Part shown: positions 6,259-14,678 of the stretch, in pieces
How the letters are laid out: every line of letters starts with the position of its first letter
Numbering within the stretch: position 1 is the first letter of the stretch
Source of the DNA: Deltaproteobacteria bacterium
GTDB taxonomy: Bacteria; Desulfobacterota; Desulfuromonadia; Desulfuromonadales; Geopsychrobacteraceae
Length of the DNA: 64,000 bases
Direction: 5' to 3'
NCBI GenBank assembly: GCA_024280335.1
Contig: JAJRQI010000069.1
Location: 1 to 64,000, forward strand
Notes under the pieces: model-generated
Seen by the model: the letters and a program-made list of their open reading frames with translations, nothing else
Told to the model about the DNA's origin: nothing
Databases searched by the model: none
Program-made: the position numbers and the translations under genes

Positions 6259-8013
6259 ATGACCAAACGAAGCAGCCGGCAGCGAAATGGCGATGACGGG
6301 GCCAGCGACGATCTACGCTCTCAAGTGCAATTTTGTGCCGAAAGCGGTCAGATCTGGCTTCATGAGCACCGCATGCTTCTGGTCCATGCCGAGTCGCAGG
6401 CGACCCTGCGCGTAGAATTGATCGAAACCCTCGGCATGGACCGGGCCCGGGGACTGCTGACCCGCATGGGCTACGCCTCCGGGGTGCGCGATGCCGAACT
6501 CATCCGCACCCGCGCCCCGAGTGCCAGTGATATCGAAGTTTTTATGACCGGCCCGAAGCTGCATATGCTGGAAGGAAAGGTCAAAGTTACTCCGATAAAG
6601 CTTGAATTCGACCGTGCCGCCGGTGAATTTTACGGTGAGTTTCTCTGGGAAAACTCTTGGGAAGCCCAATGGCACCGTCGTCACTACGGCATCCATGACG
6701 AATCGGTCTGCTGGAGCCAGATCGGCTATGCCTGCGGCTATACCTCAGCCTTCATGGGGCGGGCGGTTTTGTACAAGGAGGTTGAATGTTACGGCAAGGG
6801 GGACAACAACTGCCGCATTATCGGCCAGCCGGTCGAGAAATGGGCGGATGCCGCCGAACTGGTGCGTTTCATTAATCGTGAATCGATTGCTGAACAGCTG
6901 ATCGATCTGCAAACCCAAGTGGTACAATTGCGTTCAGCCATCGGTAAGAAGAAAAATCTCCCTGCCGATATCGTCGGGGATGCCCCGGCTTTTCAGGCCG
7001 CCTATGAGCTGCTGAAACAGGCGGCCAACAGCCAGATCACGGTGCTGTTGCTGGGCGAAACGGGCGTCGGCAAGGAAGTTTTTGCTCGTTCTTTGCATGA
7101 TCTTGGCCCTCGCAGCGGTAAGTCATTTGTCGCGATCAATTGCGCTGCCATCCCTCATGATCTGGTGGAATCGGAACTGTTCGGTGTTGAAAAGGGTGCC
7201 TATACGGGAGCCCTTGCGTCCCGACCGGGGCGCTTCGAGCGAGCCAGCGGCGGAACACTCTTTCTCGACGAAATCGGGGATCTGCCGCTTTCGACCCAGG
7301 CCAAGCTGCTGCGGGTGCTTCAGGAAGGGGAGATCGAACGGCTCGGTGACGAGAAAACCCGCAAGATTGATGTGCGACTGGTTGCAGCGACCAATGTTGA
7401 TCTGAAACTTCTGGTCAAGGAAGGTAAATTCCGCTCTGATCTCTATTATCGGCTCAACGCCTACCAGATCAATATTCCGCCGCTCAGGGAGCGTAAGGAA
7501 GACATTTCGCCCCTTGCCAAAAGCTTTTTGGAAAAATATTCAGCGATTCATGGTAAGAAGCTGCGCGGGTTCACCGACAAAGCCAAACGGGCGCTGCTGA
7601 ACTACTCGTGGCCAGGGAATATCCGCGAACTGCAGAACATGGTCGACCGCGGTGTTCTGCTTGCTCCCAGCGGCAGTCGGATTGAGGTTAACCACATGTT
7701 TTCATCCTGCAGCAACGACCAGTCCCTGGAATTTGGCCTTGACCACAGCGGCAGTCTCAACATTAACTCGCGGGAGGCCGAAACTGATCTTTGCGAGGCC
7801 GTTTTCAACGGTGCCATGACCCTGGGGCAGATCGATGCCATGCTGGTTGAAACCGCCGTCGACAGGGCGCGCGGCAACCTTTCCGCCGCCGCCAGAATGC
7901 TCGGTCTGACCCGACCCCAGCTGGCCTACCGTTTGGGACGCCTCAAGGACAACCATCCTGCCGGGAACAATGTGGCCCACGCCAGCGACCCGCCGATCGA
8001 TCCGCACCGATGA
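6259..8013 (+). CDS. XylR/DmpR-type sigma-54-dependent aromatic-responsive activator
   Basis: The 584-residue protein has an N-terminal XylR/V4R sensor domain (about residues 25-215), a linker helix, the AAA+ domain and a C-terminal Fis-type HTH (about 545-568). Walker A is GETGVGKE (266-273), the sigma-54 contact loop is GAYTGA (313-318, a Y for the usual F), and Walker B is GTLFLDEIGD. In the sensor, Cys151, Cys159, Cys177 and Cys185 lie in the CW..IGYACGY and ECYGKGDNNC contexts that bind zinc in phenol sensors such as DmpR and PoxR. Phenol or a simple derivative is therefore the likely inducer. The ATG at 6259 has GAGG six bases upstream. The matching promoter lies ahead of ppsA at 21581. 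Confidence 0.9.
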   Translation: MTKRSSRQRNGDDGASDDLRSQVQFCAESGQIWLHEHRMLLVHAESQATLRVELIETLGMDRARGLLTRMGYASGVRDAELIRTRAPSASDIEVFMTGPKLHMLEGKVKVTPIKLEFDRAAGEFYGEFLWENSWEAQWHRRHYGIHDESVCWSQIGYACGYTSAFMGRAVLYKEVECYGKGDNNCRIIGQPVEKWADAAELVRFINRESIAEQLIDLQTQVVQLRSAIGKKKNLPADIVGDAPAFQAAYELLKQAANSQITVLLLGETGVGKEVFARSLHDLGPRSGKSFVAINCAAIPHDLVESELFGVEKGAYTGALASRPGRFERASGGTLFLDEIGDLPLSTQAKLLRVLQEGEIERLGDEKTRKIDVRLVAATNVDLKLLVKEGKFRSDLYYRLNAYQINIPPLRERKEDISPLAKSFLEKYSAIHGKKLRGFTDKAKRALLNYSWPGNIRELQNMVDRGVLLAPSGSRIEVNHMFSSCSNDQSLEFGLDHSGSLNINSREAETDLCEAVFNGAMTLGQIDAMLVETAVDRARGNLSAAARMLGLTRPQLAYRLGRLKDNHPAGNNVAHASDPPIDPHR

Positions 8014-8486
8014 AAAATACGCTGGACGCACGCGTGCAGGAGTACCTGCAAGAGCATCGGGTTGCTACTCTGGCCAGCAACAGCGGCGATGATCTCTGGG
8101 CTGCAGCGGTCTTCTACGTCAATTCCGGCTACACCCTTTATTACCTTTCTGCGCCGACCAGTCGACACTGCCTGAACCTGGCCCATAACCCTCGCGTTGC
8201 CGTGACTATTCAGGAGGATTACGCCGACTGGCTGGACATCAAGGGGATCCAGATCGAAGGGGTTGTCAGTGAACTCTCCGGGGTGGAGGAAGGGGAGGCC
8301 CGCAAACTCTACGGTCAGAAGTATCCGGTCATCGGTAAACTGGCCCAGGCTCCTGCGGCGATCGTCAAGGCCCTGGCCAAGGTACGTTGGTACAAGGTTG
8401 TCCCGCAGCGTCTCTATTTCATCGACAACTCGGTCGGTCTCGGCCACCGCGACGAGGTCGATCTGAGCGATTACTTGGATGGCTGA
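8010..8486 (+). CDS. Pyridoxamine 5'-phosphate oxidase-fold (FMN-binding type) protein
   Basis: The 158-residue protein has the split-barrel fold pattern: RVATLASNSGDDLWAAAVFYV, the LYYLSAPTSRHCLNLAHNPRVAVTI strand-helix unit, and a C-terminal RWYKVVPQRLYFIDN strand. Members bind FMN, F420 or heme and act as small oxidoreductases or flavin carriers. Its ATG overlaps the stop of the sigma-54 activator gene by four bases, so it is co-translated with it. The context links it to control of, or flavin supply for, aromatic metabolism. The substrate is unknown. Confidence 0.8.
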   Translation: MKNTLDARVQEYLQEHRVATLASNSGDDLWAAAVFYVNSGYTLYYLSAPTSRHCLNLAHNPRVAVTIQEDYADWLDIKGIQIEGVVSELSGVEEGEARKLYGQKYPVIGKLAQAPAAIVKALAKVRWYKVVPQRLYFIDNSVGLGHRDEVDLSDYLDG

Positions 8487-8489
8487 CGC

Positions 8490-9536
8490 TTAGGAGGGCA
8501 ACATCAGGGCTGGCAGTTGAGTATGCGATGAAACCAGTCGATCCGGCCCATGCCGCGACAGCATGGCGCTGTCTCCGGCCCCGCTGAGTACGCCGACCAC
8601 ACGCACTCCGGCGGCGTGGCTGGCCTGAATATCTACAGGGGTATCGCCGATATAGATGGTTTCAGCGGGCGCGACATCTAACTGACGAAGACACTTGAGG
8701 ATACCCTCCGGGTCGGGTTTTCCCTTTGCCACGTCGCTGCCGAGAACGATGGACTCGAATCGGTCCAGAATTCCCGCTACGCGAAGTAACTCCAGCACCT
8801 CGCTCCTTGCGCCGCTCACGATGCCGAGCCTGATCCCGAGAGCCTTCAGCGCGTCGAGTGTTTCTGCCAGCCCTTCGAACACCTTTGCATGCTCTTGCAA
8901 TACCCGCGGCCATTCTCGAATGGCGTGCGCCGACAATTCTTTTACAGTGGTATCTCTATCGCGCTGATCCTGCGGCACCACGTCTTTCAAGAAGTTCCTC
9001 CCTGTGGCGAGCGCCCGGCGAACCTGCTCTGTGGACACTTTGAGTCCGAAGGCCTCGGCCGCACCCTGGGCCACCTCGACGTAGGCCGCTACCGAATCGA
9101 CCAGGGTTCCGTCGATATCGAACAACATCGCCTTTGCCGTCAGCGGCCGACACAAATCGACCCTGATCCGCGCATTTTCATCCAGGGATAACTGCTTTCG
9201 TAGCGGCACTGCCGCAACGAGTTCGACCTTGTTCTCGGGATAGTCTTCGCTTTGCGGCAAGAGGACTACGGCCGGGATGCGGCCGGAGATGCGCACGGGA
9301 TAGCAGCGAGCCCGGCAGAAGTTTATCTCGGCAGGTTCAATGGTTGCGGCAGGCAGGTCTCGCCACTGTCGCCAGCGTCTGCGGTTAGCCTCATCTTCCA
9401 GGGCAAGATTGAGTGTCCCCGGATGAGGATCGATCCCGGCGAGTTCGATGAGCTGCCGGCGAACCCAGTCGATCTGAGTGAAATCGGCAGCCCGTCCCAG
9501 GCCGTGGACCAGCGATCCCTCTATGAAGACCTTCAC
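8490..9536 (-). CDS. Archaeal-type CTP-dependent riboflavin kinase (DUF120) domain fused to a HAD phosphatase
   Basis: Residues 1-130 match the archaeal RibK/DUF120 fold in order: GSLVHGLGRAADF, the PHPGTLNLAL nucleotide-flavin loop, AVVLLPQSEDYP, and VPLRKQLSLDENARIRV. Residues 135-348 are a HAD hydrolase with the nucleophile Asp140 in FDIDGTLVDS, motif II in GIVSGA, motif III lysine in GKPDPEGI, and motif IV IYIGDTPVDIQ. RibK makes FMN from riboflavin using CTP; HAD enzymes remove phosphate. The start is a GTG at 9536, two bases after the stop of the upstream FMN-fold gene, so the two are coupled. A fusion of this kind is unusual in bacteria. A link to FMN supply for UbiX is inferred. Confidence 0.8.
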   Translation of the reverse strand: MKVFIEGSLVHGLGRAADFTQIDWVRRQLIELAGIDPHPGTLNLALEDEANRRRWRQWRDLPAATIEPAEINFCRARCYPVRISGRIPAVVLLPQSEDYPENKVELVAAVPLRKQLSLDENARIRVDLCRPLTAKAMLFDIDGTLVDSVAAYVEVAQGAAEAFGLKVSTEQVRRALATGRNFLKDVVPQDQRDRDTTVKELSAHAIREWPRVLQEHAKVFEGLAETLDALKALGIRLGIVSGARSEVLELLRVAGILDRFESIVLGSDVAKGKPDPEGILKCLRQLDVAPAETIYIGDTPVDIQASHAAGVRVVGVLSGAGDSAMLSRHGPDRLVSSHTQLPALMLPS

Positions 9537-9538
9537 CT

Positions 9539-9985
9539 CTATAGCACCAGTGCGTCAGGCGGGTAGGGTTGCCAGACTTCGGGCGTGGTTGATCCGGGAG
9601 TACAGAGTTCAATCCGCTCCGGGGTGATGACAACGATGCCGTAGTTCGGGTCATCCGGCCCGTTGAAGTAAGCAGTGAGCGATTCCTTCCAGAAGCCGTG
9701 CCGCTCAGCCCGGTCGCTGACGAACTCAGCCCGCCCTTGAATCTGCAGGTATGGCCTCATCTCAGCCGGATCGGAAATCCCACAGGTCAGGTGGACCTCC
9801 GGATTCTGCTTGATCTGGGCGACCTTGCGGGAGTTGGTAAAGGTCGCAAAGCGGATGCTCATGTCTGCCTGACCCAGACAGAAAACGTAGCGTACCCATG
9901 GTTTTCCGCTGCCGCTAATGGTTGCAAAGCTGGCTAGTTGCGACTGTTGCAGAATTTCGCCAATGCGTTGTTTCAGCTCGGGCAT
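9539..9985 (-). CDS. Pyridoxamine 5'-phosphate oxidase-fold protein
   Basis: The 148-residue protein is a second split-barrel, FMN-binding-type protein, with FATISGSGKPWVRYVFCLG, the SRKVAQIKQNPEVHLTCG unit and YGIVVITPERIELCTP near the C-terminus. It resembles general stress protein 26-like pyridoxamine oxidase family members. It is the first gene of a two-gene leftward operon with the riboflavin kinase-HAD fusion (two-base gap). Together they suggest flavin handling. No specific reaction can be assigned. Confidence 0.8.
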   Translation of the reverse strand: MPELKQRIGEILQQSQLASFATISGSGKPWVRYVFCLGQADMSIRFATFTNSRKVAQIKQNPEVHLTCGISDPAEMRPYLQIQGRAEFVSDRAERHGFWKESLTAYFNGPDDPNYGIVVITPERIELCTPGSTTPEVWQPYPPDALVL

Positions 9986-10080
9986 CTCGCGGTCCTTCTT
10001 GCTGGACGGAACGGTTACTGTTCAGCTCCTCAGTTTTGCTCTCGAGCGGCCCATTCCAAGAGAACAGTCTACTCCAGTTT

Positions 10081-10297
10081 TATTGTTCCATCACGCTGTA
10101 AAAACCATGGACTTCAGTCCCGGCTTTTCAGTTGCACTCATATTTCGTCATTCCCGCGCAGGCGGGAATCCAGAGATTATCGTGGGGTCTGGATCCCCGC
10201 ATTCGCGAGGATGACGATTGATGCGGGTTGTGACTTTGCTTGTAAGGGGACTTTTAGTCCCGACTCAACCTCTGCACTTTCAGTACAGGGTGGTTTA
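10081..10297. repeat. Hairpin-rich dispersed repeat, copy B
   Basis: It has the same modules as copy A: TTCCATCACG start, ATGGACTTCAGTCC hairpin, the CGTCATTCCCGCGCAGGCGG / CGCGAGGATGACG inverted pair, GGGGACTTTTAGTCCC, and a degenerate TGCACTTTCAGTACA hairpin. It is directly followed by copy C in the same orientation, so the two form a tandem. Together they fill most of the gene-free interval 9986-10468. Confidence 0.85.
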
Positions 10298-10474
10298 GTG
10301 TTCCATCACGTTAGTCAAAACTATGGACTTCAGTCCAGGCCTTTCAGTTGTACTCATATTTCGTCATTCCCGCGCAGGCGGGAATCCAGGGTTTGTCGTG
10401 GGGCTGGCTCCCCGCATTCGCGAGGATGACGATTGATGCGGGTTTTAACTTTGCTTGTAAGGGGACTTTTAGTC
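10298..10474. repeat. Hairpin-rich dispersed repeat, copy C, reaching into the ptb stop codon
   Basis: This is the second tandem copy. It ends within GGGGACTTTTAGTC, and the TTA of that motif (10469-10471) is the reverse complement of the TAA stop of the leftward phosphate butyryltransferase gene. The repeat therefore supplies or abuts the stop codon and would form the transcript 3' end. Confidence 0.85.
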
Positions 10475-11368
10475 GGAAATATAGGTGGCCAGAGCCACCG
10501 ACAGCAGCTTGGTCTCGGTGGAATCGGCGCGCGAGAGCATGACGATCGGCGCGGTGGTGCCCATGATCGCTGCGGCAATCTTTTTGCCGGCGAGAAAGGT
10601 CAACGCCTTGTGCAGCGGGTTGCCGACCTGCAGGTTCGGCACCAGAATGATATCCGCCCTTCCCGCCACCTCCCCGCCGATCTTCTTCTGCCGGGCCGCC
10701 TGCACCGAGATGGCGTTATCCAGGGCAAAAGGGCCGTCGACCAGGGCGTTCTTGATCTGTCCCCGGTCCGCCATCTTGCTCAGGATCGCCGCATCCAGGG
10801 TGTCGGGCATCGCCGGGTTGACCAGCTCGATAGCCGCCAGAACGGCCACTCGCGGTTTTTGATAGCCAAGTTTTCGCGCCAGCAGGACGGCATTTTCGAT
10901 GATCTGCCGTTTTTCATCGAGGCTTGGGTTGATGTTCATGGCGCAGTCGGTGAGCATCTGCAGCCCTTCGCCTTCAACCTTTTCGTAGAGGGTGATCTGG
11001 CTGACCAGATTCCCCGTGCGCAGCCCTTTCTCCTTGTCCAGCAATGCCTTCAAAAAGGTCGCCGTATGCAGCTCCCCTTTCATCAGCACGTCGGCCTGGC
11101 CTGCGACGACCAGGCTGACCGCTGTTTCTGCCGCCAGCCGGTGGTCCCGCTGGTCGTGGATGGACAGGCTCCATTTGTCGAGCCCTTCGGCCTTGAGCAA
11201 GTCAGCGATCTGCTCCGCGTTACCGACCAGGATAAATTCGGCCAGCCCGTCCGCCAGCGATTGCTTGACCAGCTTGATGATGCCGGCTTCTTCGGGGACG
11301 GCGATGACGATCCGCTTCTTGTCCCGCTTTTTGACCGCGCCGAATAGATCATCGAGACACTCGATCAT
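10469..11368 (-). CDS. ptb: Phosphate butyryltransferase
   Basis: The 299-residue protein is a full-length phosphotransacetylase-family enzyme of the Ptb type. It has VLMKGELHTATFLKALLD, the PSLDEKRQIIENAVLLA helix, an ALVDGPFALDNAIS segment and the C-terminal IMGTTAPIVMLSRADS motif typical of phosphate acyltransferases. It interconverts butyryl-CoA and butyryl phosphate in the cytoplasm. It lies upstream of the repeat and just after butyrate kinase in the same direction; the pair forms butyrate and ATP from butyryl-CoA, or activates butyrate in reverse. Other short or branched acyl groups are possible substrates. Confidence 0.9.
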   Translation of the reverse strand: MIECLDDLFGAVKKRDKKRIVIAVPEEAGIIKLVKQSLADGLAEFILVGNAEQIADLLKAEGLDKWSLSIHDQRDHRLAAETAVSLVVAGQADVLMKGELHTATFLKALLDKEKGLRTGNLVSQITLYEKVEGEGLQMLTDCAMNINPSLDEKRQIIENAVLLARKLGYQKPRVAVLAAIELVNPAMPDTLDAAILSKMADRGQIKNALVDGPFALDNAISVQAARQKKIGGEVAGRADIILVPNLQVGNPLHKALTFLAGKKIAAAIMGTTAPIVMLSRADSTETKLLSVALATYISD

Positions 11369-11382
11369 AGTGCTTACTCCCT

Positions 11383-12453
11383 TTAGTAGGTGGACAGGGC
11401 CTCTTCCTGGTTGACGTAACGCATCACCCCCTCGGCCAGGGCCTCCATCTCGTTCTCGCCGGGATTCAGATAGATCGGGGCGAGAAAGGAGATCTTCTTC
11501 TGTAGGCTCGCCATCAAAGTTTTCGAGTAGACCAGACTGCCGGTCAGCGCGATGGCGTCGATCGCTCCTTCCAGCACCGCAGCGCAGGCCCCGACCTCCT
11601 TGGCGACCCCGTAGGCCATCGCCTCGAAGACCTCGGCGGCCTGCTGATCTCCGGCGGTGATCCGTTGCTCGATCTCAATCCCGTCGGTTGTCCCCAGGTA
11701 GGCCATCAGTCCGCCGCCGCCGGTCAGAAGTCGGGTGATCTGCTCCTGGCTGTACTGGCCGGAGAAACACAATTTGACCAGATCCCCAGCCGGCAGCGAC
11801 CCCGCGCGTTCGGGGGAGAAGGGGCCGTCCCCGTCGAGAGCATTGTTGACATCGATAATTTTTCCTTTGCGGTGGGCTCCCACGGAGATGCCGCCGCCCA
11901 GGTGCACGACGATCAGATTGATCTCCTGGTATTTCTTGCCCAGTTCGGCAGCGATCTTTCTGGCGGTTGCTTTCTGGTTCAAGGCGTGAAAGCTGCTCTG
12001 TCGTTCTATTTGCGGGATCCCCGAGTATCTGGCGGACGAGCACAGCTCATCGGTCATCGGCGGGTCGAGGGTGAAGACGGGAATATCAAACTCCTTGCCG
12101 AGGTCGAAAGCGACCAGTCCGCCGACGTTGGTCGGGTGCTTGCCGTAAACGCCACTTTTCATATCCTCAATCATGCGTGGGCAGACTTCATAAATTCCGC
12201 CCGGGATCGGTCTGACGTTTCCACCCCGGCAGGCGATGAGATCGATATCGCGGATCGACAGCCGGTTGTCTGCCAGCACCTTGTGGACCGCCGCTTTACG
12301 AAAGTCGTACTGATCCCAGATGGTCTTGAACGCCTTCAGCTCTTCGGCACTGTGGCTTACCGAGCTGTTTACCTGCATTTCCCCCGACTGGTAGAGACCG
12401 ACTTTAGTGGAGGTGGAGCCCAGATTGATGATCAAAACCTTCTCATTCCCCAT
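11383..12453 (-). CDS. buk: Butyrate kinase
   Basis: The 356-residue protein is an acetate/butyrate kinase (ASKHA fold). It begins with VLIINLGSTSTKVGLYQ, has the HPTNVGGLVAFDLGKEF segment specific to butyrate kinases, NLIVVHLGGGISVGAHRKGKIIDVNNALDGDGPFSPERAG, and the C-terminal AIALTGSL loop. It transfers phosphate from butyryl phosphate to ADP. It is the promoter-proximal gene of the buk-ptb pair (14 bases between them). In a phenol-degrading setting the pair may gain ATP from acyl-CoA intermediates or adjust the CoA pool; this is inference. Confidence 0.9.
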   Translation of the reverse strand: MGNEKVLIINLGSTSTKVGLYQSGEMQVNSSVSHSAEELKAFKTIWDQYDFRKAAVHKVLADNRLSIRDIDLIACRGGNVRPIPGGIYEVCPRMIEDMKSGVYGKHPTNVGGLVAFDLGKEFDIPVFTLDPPMTDELCSSARYSGIPQIERQSSFHALNQKATARKIAAELGKKYQEINLIVVHLGGGISVGAHRKGKIIDVNNALDGDGPFSPERAGSLPAGDLVKLCFSGQYSQEQITRLLTGGGGLMAYLGTTDGIEIEQRITAGDQQAAEVFEAMAYGVAKEVGACAAVLEGAIDAIALTGSLVYSKTLMASLQKKISFLAPIYLNPGENEMEALAEGVMRYVNQEEALSTY

Positions 12454-12515
12454 GAATTTCTCTCTCCCGGCATTCGTTGTTTTTTGTCACGTATATTGTT
12501 TCATCACGGTAATTA

Positions 12516-12644
12516 TTCAGCACAATTCTAGAACTCTTGGCAAAAACGCCCGTCATCCCCGAATGATTCTATCGGGGATCCAGGGGGTTAGGTCTGGATT
12601 CCCGATTACACCCTCGGGAATGACGGATTACTTATTGTGCTGAA
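12516..12644. repeat. Nested inverted repeat element
   Basis: The outer arms TTCAGCACAA (12516-12525) and TTGTGCTGAA (12635-12644) are perfect. Inside, CGTCATCCCCGA...GGGGATCCAG (from 12551) is mirrored by CTGGATTCCCGA...TCGGGAATGACG (to 12625). The inner part is a second family of the CGTCATTCCC repeat class. With copy D it fills the gap between buk and the outer-membrane protein gene. Confidence 0.75.
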
Positions 12645-12654
12645 ATAGTTACCC

Positions 12655-12830
12655 AACACGTTAGTAAAAACTATGGACCTTAGTCCAAGACTTTCAGTTG
12701 CACCTCATCTTTTGTCATTCCCGCGTAGGCGGGAACCCAGAGGTTATCGTGTGCCCTGGATCCCCGCATTCGCGAGGATGACGATTGAAGCGGGTTGCGA
12801 CTTTGCTTGTACGGGGACTTTCAGTCCCGA
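12655..12830. repeat. Hairpin-rich dispersed repeat, copy D
   Basis: It has the same modules as copies A-C (ACACGTTAGTAAAAACTATGG start, CGTCATTCCCGCG-type inverted pair, final GGGGACTTTCAGTCCC hairpin). The final hairpin ends one base before the TAG stop codon (12831-12833, minus strand) of the leftward outer-membrane protein gene, so the hairpin follows the stop directly and could serve as its terminator. Confidence 0.85.
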
Positions 12831-13793
12831 CTAAAAGGCGTAGGCAATCTTGAACTGGGTCTGTGGGCCGGTTGCGATGTTGCGAGCACTGTATTCCCAG
12901 TACTGCTTCAAGGTCATACTGAAGGGGCCTTGCTTCGGCCAGTACTTGACGCCGACACCGATCCCGCCGACGCGGCTGCGGTTGTCCTGGACCTCAATAC
13001 CCGCGACCTCATCATCCGTGGTCTGCCAGTAGTTGTAGCCGACCACGCCGAAACGCAGGCCGGTTTTCACCGCATAGCCGATCGCCCAGTCGACGTGGAA
13101 CTCCTGACCAGGATCGAGATCAACGGTATTGCCGGAAGCAGGATTGAGGTAATCGTCGTTGGTGGTGTTGAAGTCGTACATGAATTTGCCGGAAAAATCG
13201 AAGCCCTTCCAGAGGTAGGTGACGGCCAGGACCGGCTCGAAGGTCCAGTGGTTTTTGGAGAGGATCTGGGTGGCGGGCCGATTCTTATCGTAGTCACCGG
13301 TCGGCGCCCAGATATCAAGGGCTGCGACCACATGGAAGTTGGGGCTGAAGTGCCAGCCGAGGATAAAGGGGCTGAAGATGATGTCGCCGAGCCCCGCTTC
13401 ATCAGAATCGACGATGTTATTCGGCGTGCTGCTGGAGGTGCCGATTTCCAGATCGGCGCTGTAATAGGGGAGAAAGAGATGGGCCGCCCAGCTGGCACCG
13501 AACAGCGTATAGGGACTGACGTAGATAAAGCGCGGAACCTCGACCAGCACATCAGCCGAAAATTCGACCGGGGCGCTGTTGCCGGAATTGTCCTTCAGAC
13601 TGTCTTTCTGGGCGAAGACCAGGTAGTTGACCAGATAGGTTCCGGGTGGCGGCAGGGCACCGACGACAAAATCTTCGACCCCGTTGGGATAATGCTGCCC
13701 GCCGCCCGCCCAGACCTGGGAGACGCTGAGGATGGATAAGAGCAAGGCAACAAGAAGGATGTGAAAAACTCGACGGAATAAAAGGTCAATCAT
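12831..13793 (-). CDS. SphA/MetA-like outer-membrane protein of phenol degradation clusters
   Basis: The 320-residue protein has a signal peptide (hydrophobic residues about 10-28, cleavage near VWAGGG). Alternating beta-strand segments rich in aromatic residues follow, and it ends with a C-terminal phenylalanine (KIAYAF), as in outer-membrane beta barrels. The N-terminal HYPNGVEDFVVGALPPPGTYLVNYL segment matches the COG4313 family ('MetA-pathway of phenol degradation'; SphA). Members are thought to move hydrophobic aromatics across the outer membrane. It is the last gene of the leftward phenol block, separated from ubiX by a MITE. Transport of phenol is inferred from context. Confidence 0.8.
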   Translation of the reverse strand: MIDLLFRRVFHILLVALLLSILSVSQVWAGGGQHYPNGVEDFVVGALPPPGTYLVNYLVFAQKDSLKDNSGNSAPVEFSADVLVEVPRFIYVSPYTLFGASWAAHLFLPYYSADLEIGTSSSTPNNIVDSDEAGLGDIIFSPFILGWHFSPNFHVVAALDIWAPTGDYDKNRPATQILSKNHWTFEPVLAVTYLWKGFDFSGKFMYDFNTTNDDYLNPASGNTVDLDPGQEFHVDWAIGYAVKTGLRFGVVGYNYWQTTDDEVAGIEVQDNRSRVGGIGVGVKYWPKQGPFSMTLKQYWEYSARNIATGPQTQFKIAYAF

Positions 13794-13826
13794 TTTAACA
13801 CTCCTGTTGGTATCTGCAGGGTTTTA

Positions 13827-13988
13827 CCTGAATCCGTGAGTACCCGCCGGCAAATAGCACAAGTCATTGAATTGCCTAAGCGTCCCAAAAATCACCGCTT
13901 AACCTTTGGGTGAAGCTAAGAATTTTTGAAACACTTATTCAATCCAAGCACTTGCACACTTTATCCACCGTTTACTCACGGATCCAGG
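13827..13988 (+). mobile_element. MITE, copy 1 (162 bp)
   Basis: The element starts CCTGAATCCGTGAGTA and ends TACTCACGGATCCAGG, so its ends are terminal inverted repeats. It contains no gene. The flanking pentamers TTTTA (left) and CTTTA (right) differ at one base, consistent with an old 5-bp target duplication. It is inverted relative to copy 2 at 18321-18482, with about seven mismatches over 162 bases by eye. It is a non-autonomous element; no matching transposase is in the window. Confidence 0.85.
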
Positions 13989-14051
13989 CTTTACCGAAAG
14001 GAGGGGCCACGTCCGCAGACCGTGAAAGGAACCCCGTAACGCCCTCCCGGC

Positions 14052-14657
14052 TTATGTTGCAACGCGCAACGAATCCTTCTCCGGTATAGTGCTGTCGTGG
14101 CTGCTCCAGCGCTTGAACAGGTTGTGCTCGATGCCGACCTGGTCGAGCGCCTTGCCGACGCTCTGGTGAATAATGTCCATAATCGATTCGGGCTTATGAT
14201 AGAAGGCCGGCATCGGCGGCAGCAGGATTGCACCGTAATCGGCGGCCCGCGACATCAGGTCAAGGTGCCCTTTGTGCAGCGGTGTCTCGCGTACCATCAG
14301 CACCAGCTTGCGCCGTTCTTTCAGGGTGACATCGGCGGCGCGCACCACCAGGTTGTAGGTGAACGAGTTGGCGATTGAAGAGAGGGTTTTGATGGTGCAG
14401 GGGGCGACGATCATGCCGCGGGTGCGGAACGAGCCGCTGGCGACCGAAGCCGCGATATTTTTGTTGTCGTAGACCACATCGGCCAATGCCTTGACCTCAG
14501 CCAAGGAGTAATCGGTCTCGATCGAGATATTCAGACAGGCGGCTTCGCTGAGAATGAGGTGGGTTTCCTGCCCCGATTCCTTCAGCACGCGCAGCATCTC
14601 TATCCCATAGATCACGCCGGTCGCACCGGTGATTGCTACTACTAATGGAAGGCTCAT
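14052..14657 (-). CDS. ubiX: UbiX-type flavin prenyltransferase
   Basis: The 201-residue protein has the UbiX/Pad1 flavoprotein fold: VVAITGATGVIYGIEML at the N-terminus, SGSFRTRGMIVAPCTIKTLSSIANS with the flavin- and phosphate-binding residues, ERRKLVLMVRETPLHKGHLDLM, and GAILLPPMPAFYHKP. UbiX adds a dimethylallyl group to FMN to make prenylated FMN, the cofactor of UbiD decarboxylases. It is the last gene of the ubiD-UPF0261-ppsC-ubiX operon and so supplies the cofactor for the carboxylase encoded three genes upstream. A good AGAGGAG site precedes the ATG. Confidence 0.92.
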   Translation of the reverse strand: MSLPLVVAITGATGVIYGIEMLRVLKESGQETHLILSEAACLNISIETDYSLAEVKALADVVYDNKNIAASVASGSFRTRGMIVAPCTIKTLSSIANSFTYNLVVRAADVTLKERRKLVLMVRETPLHKGHLDLMSRAADYGAILLPPMPAFYHKPESIMDIIHQSVGKALDQVGIEHNLFKRWSSHDSTIPEKDSLRVAT

Positions 14658-14678
14658 CTTTGCACTCCTCTCGCGGTG

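Noticed and set aside
10081-10474. CRISPR array
   Set aside because: There are only two tandem copies of a 180-220 bp hairpin element, with no short identical repeats and spacers.
10433-11347. Long rightward open frame opposite ptb
   Set aside because: It is a shadow of the ptb gene caused by GC-rich codons; Ptb motifs are on the minus strand.
12795-13739. Rightward 314-codon frame opposite the outer-membrane protein gene
   Set aside because: It begins inside a repeat and mirrors the barrel gene; the minus-strand product has a signal peptide and C-terminal Phe.
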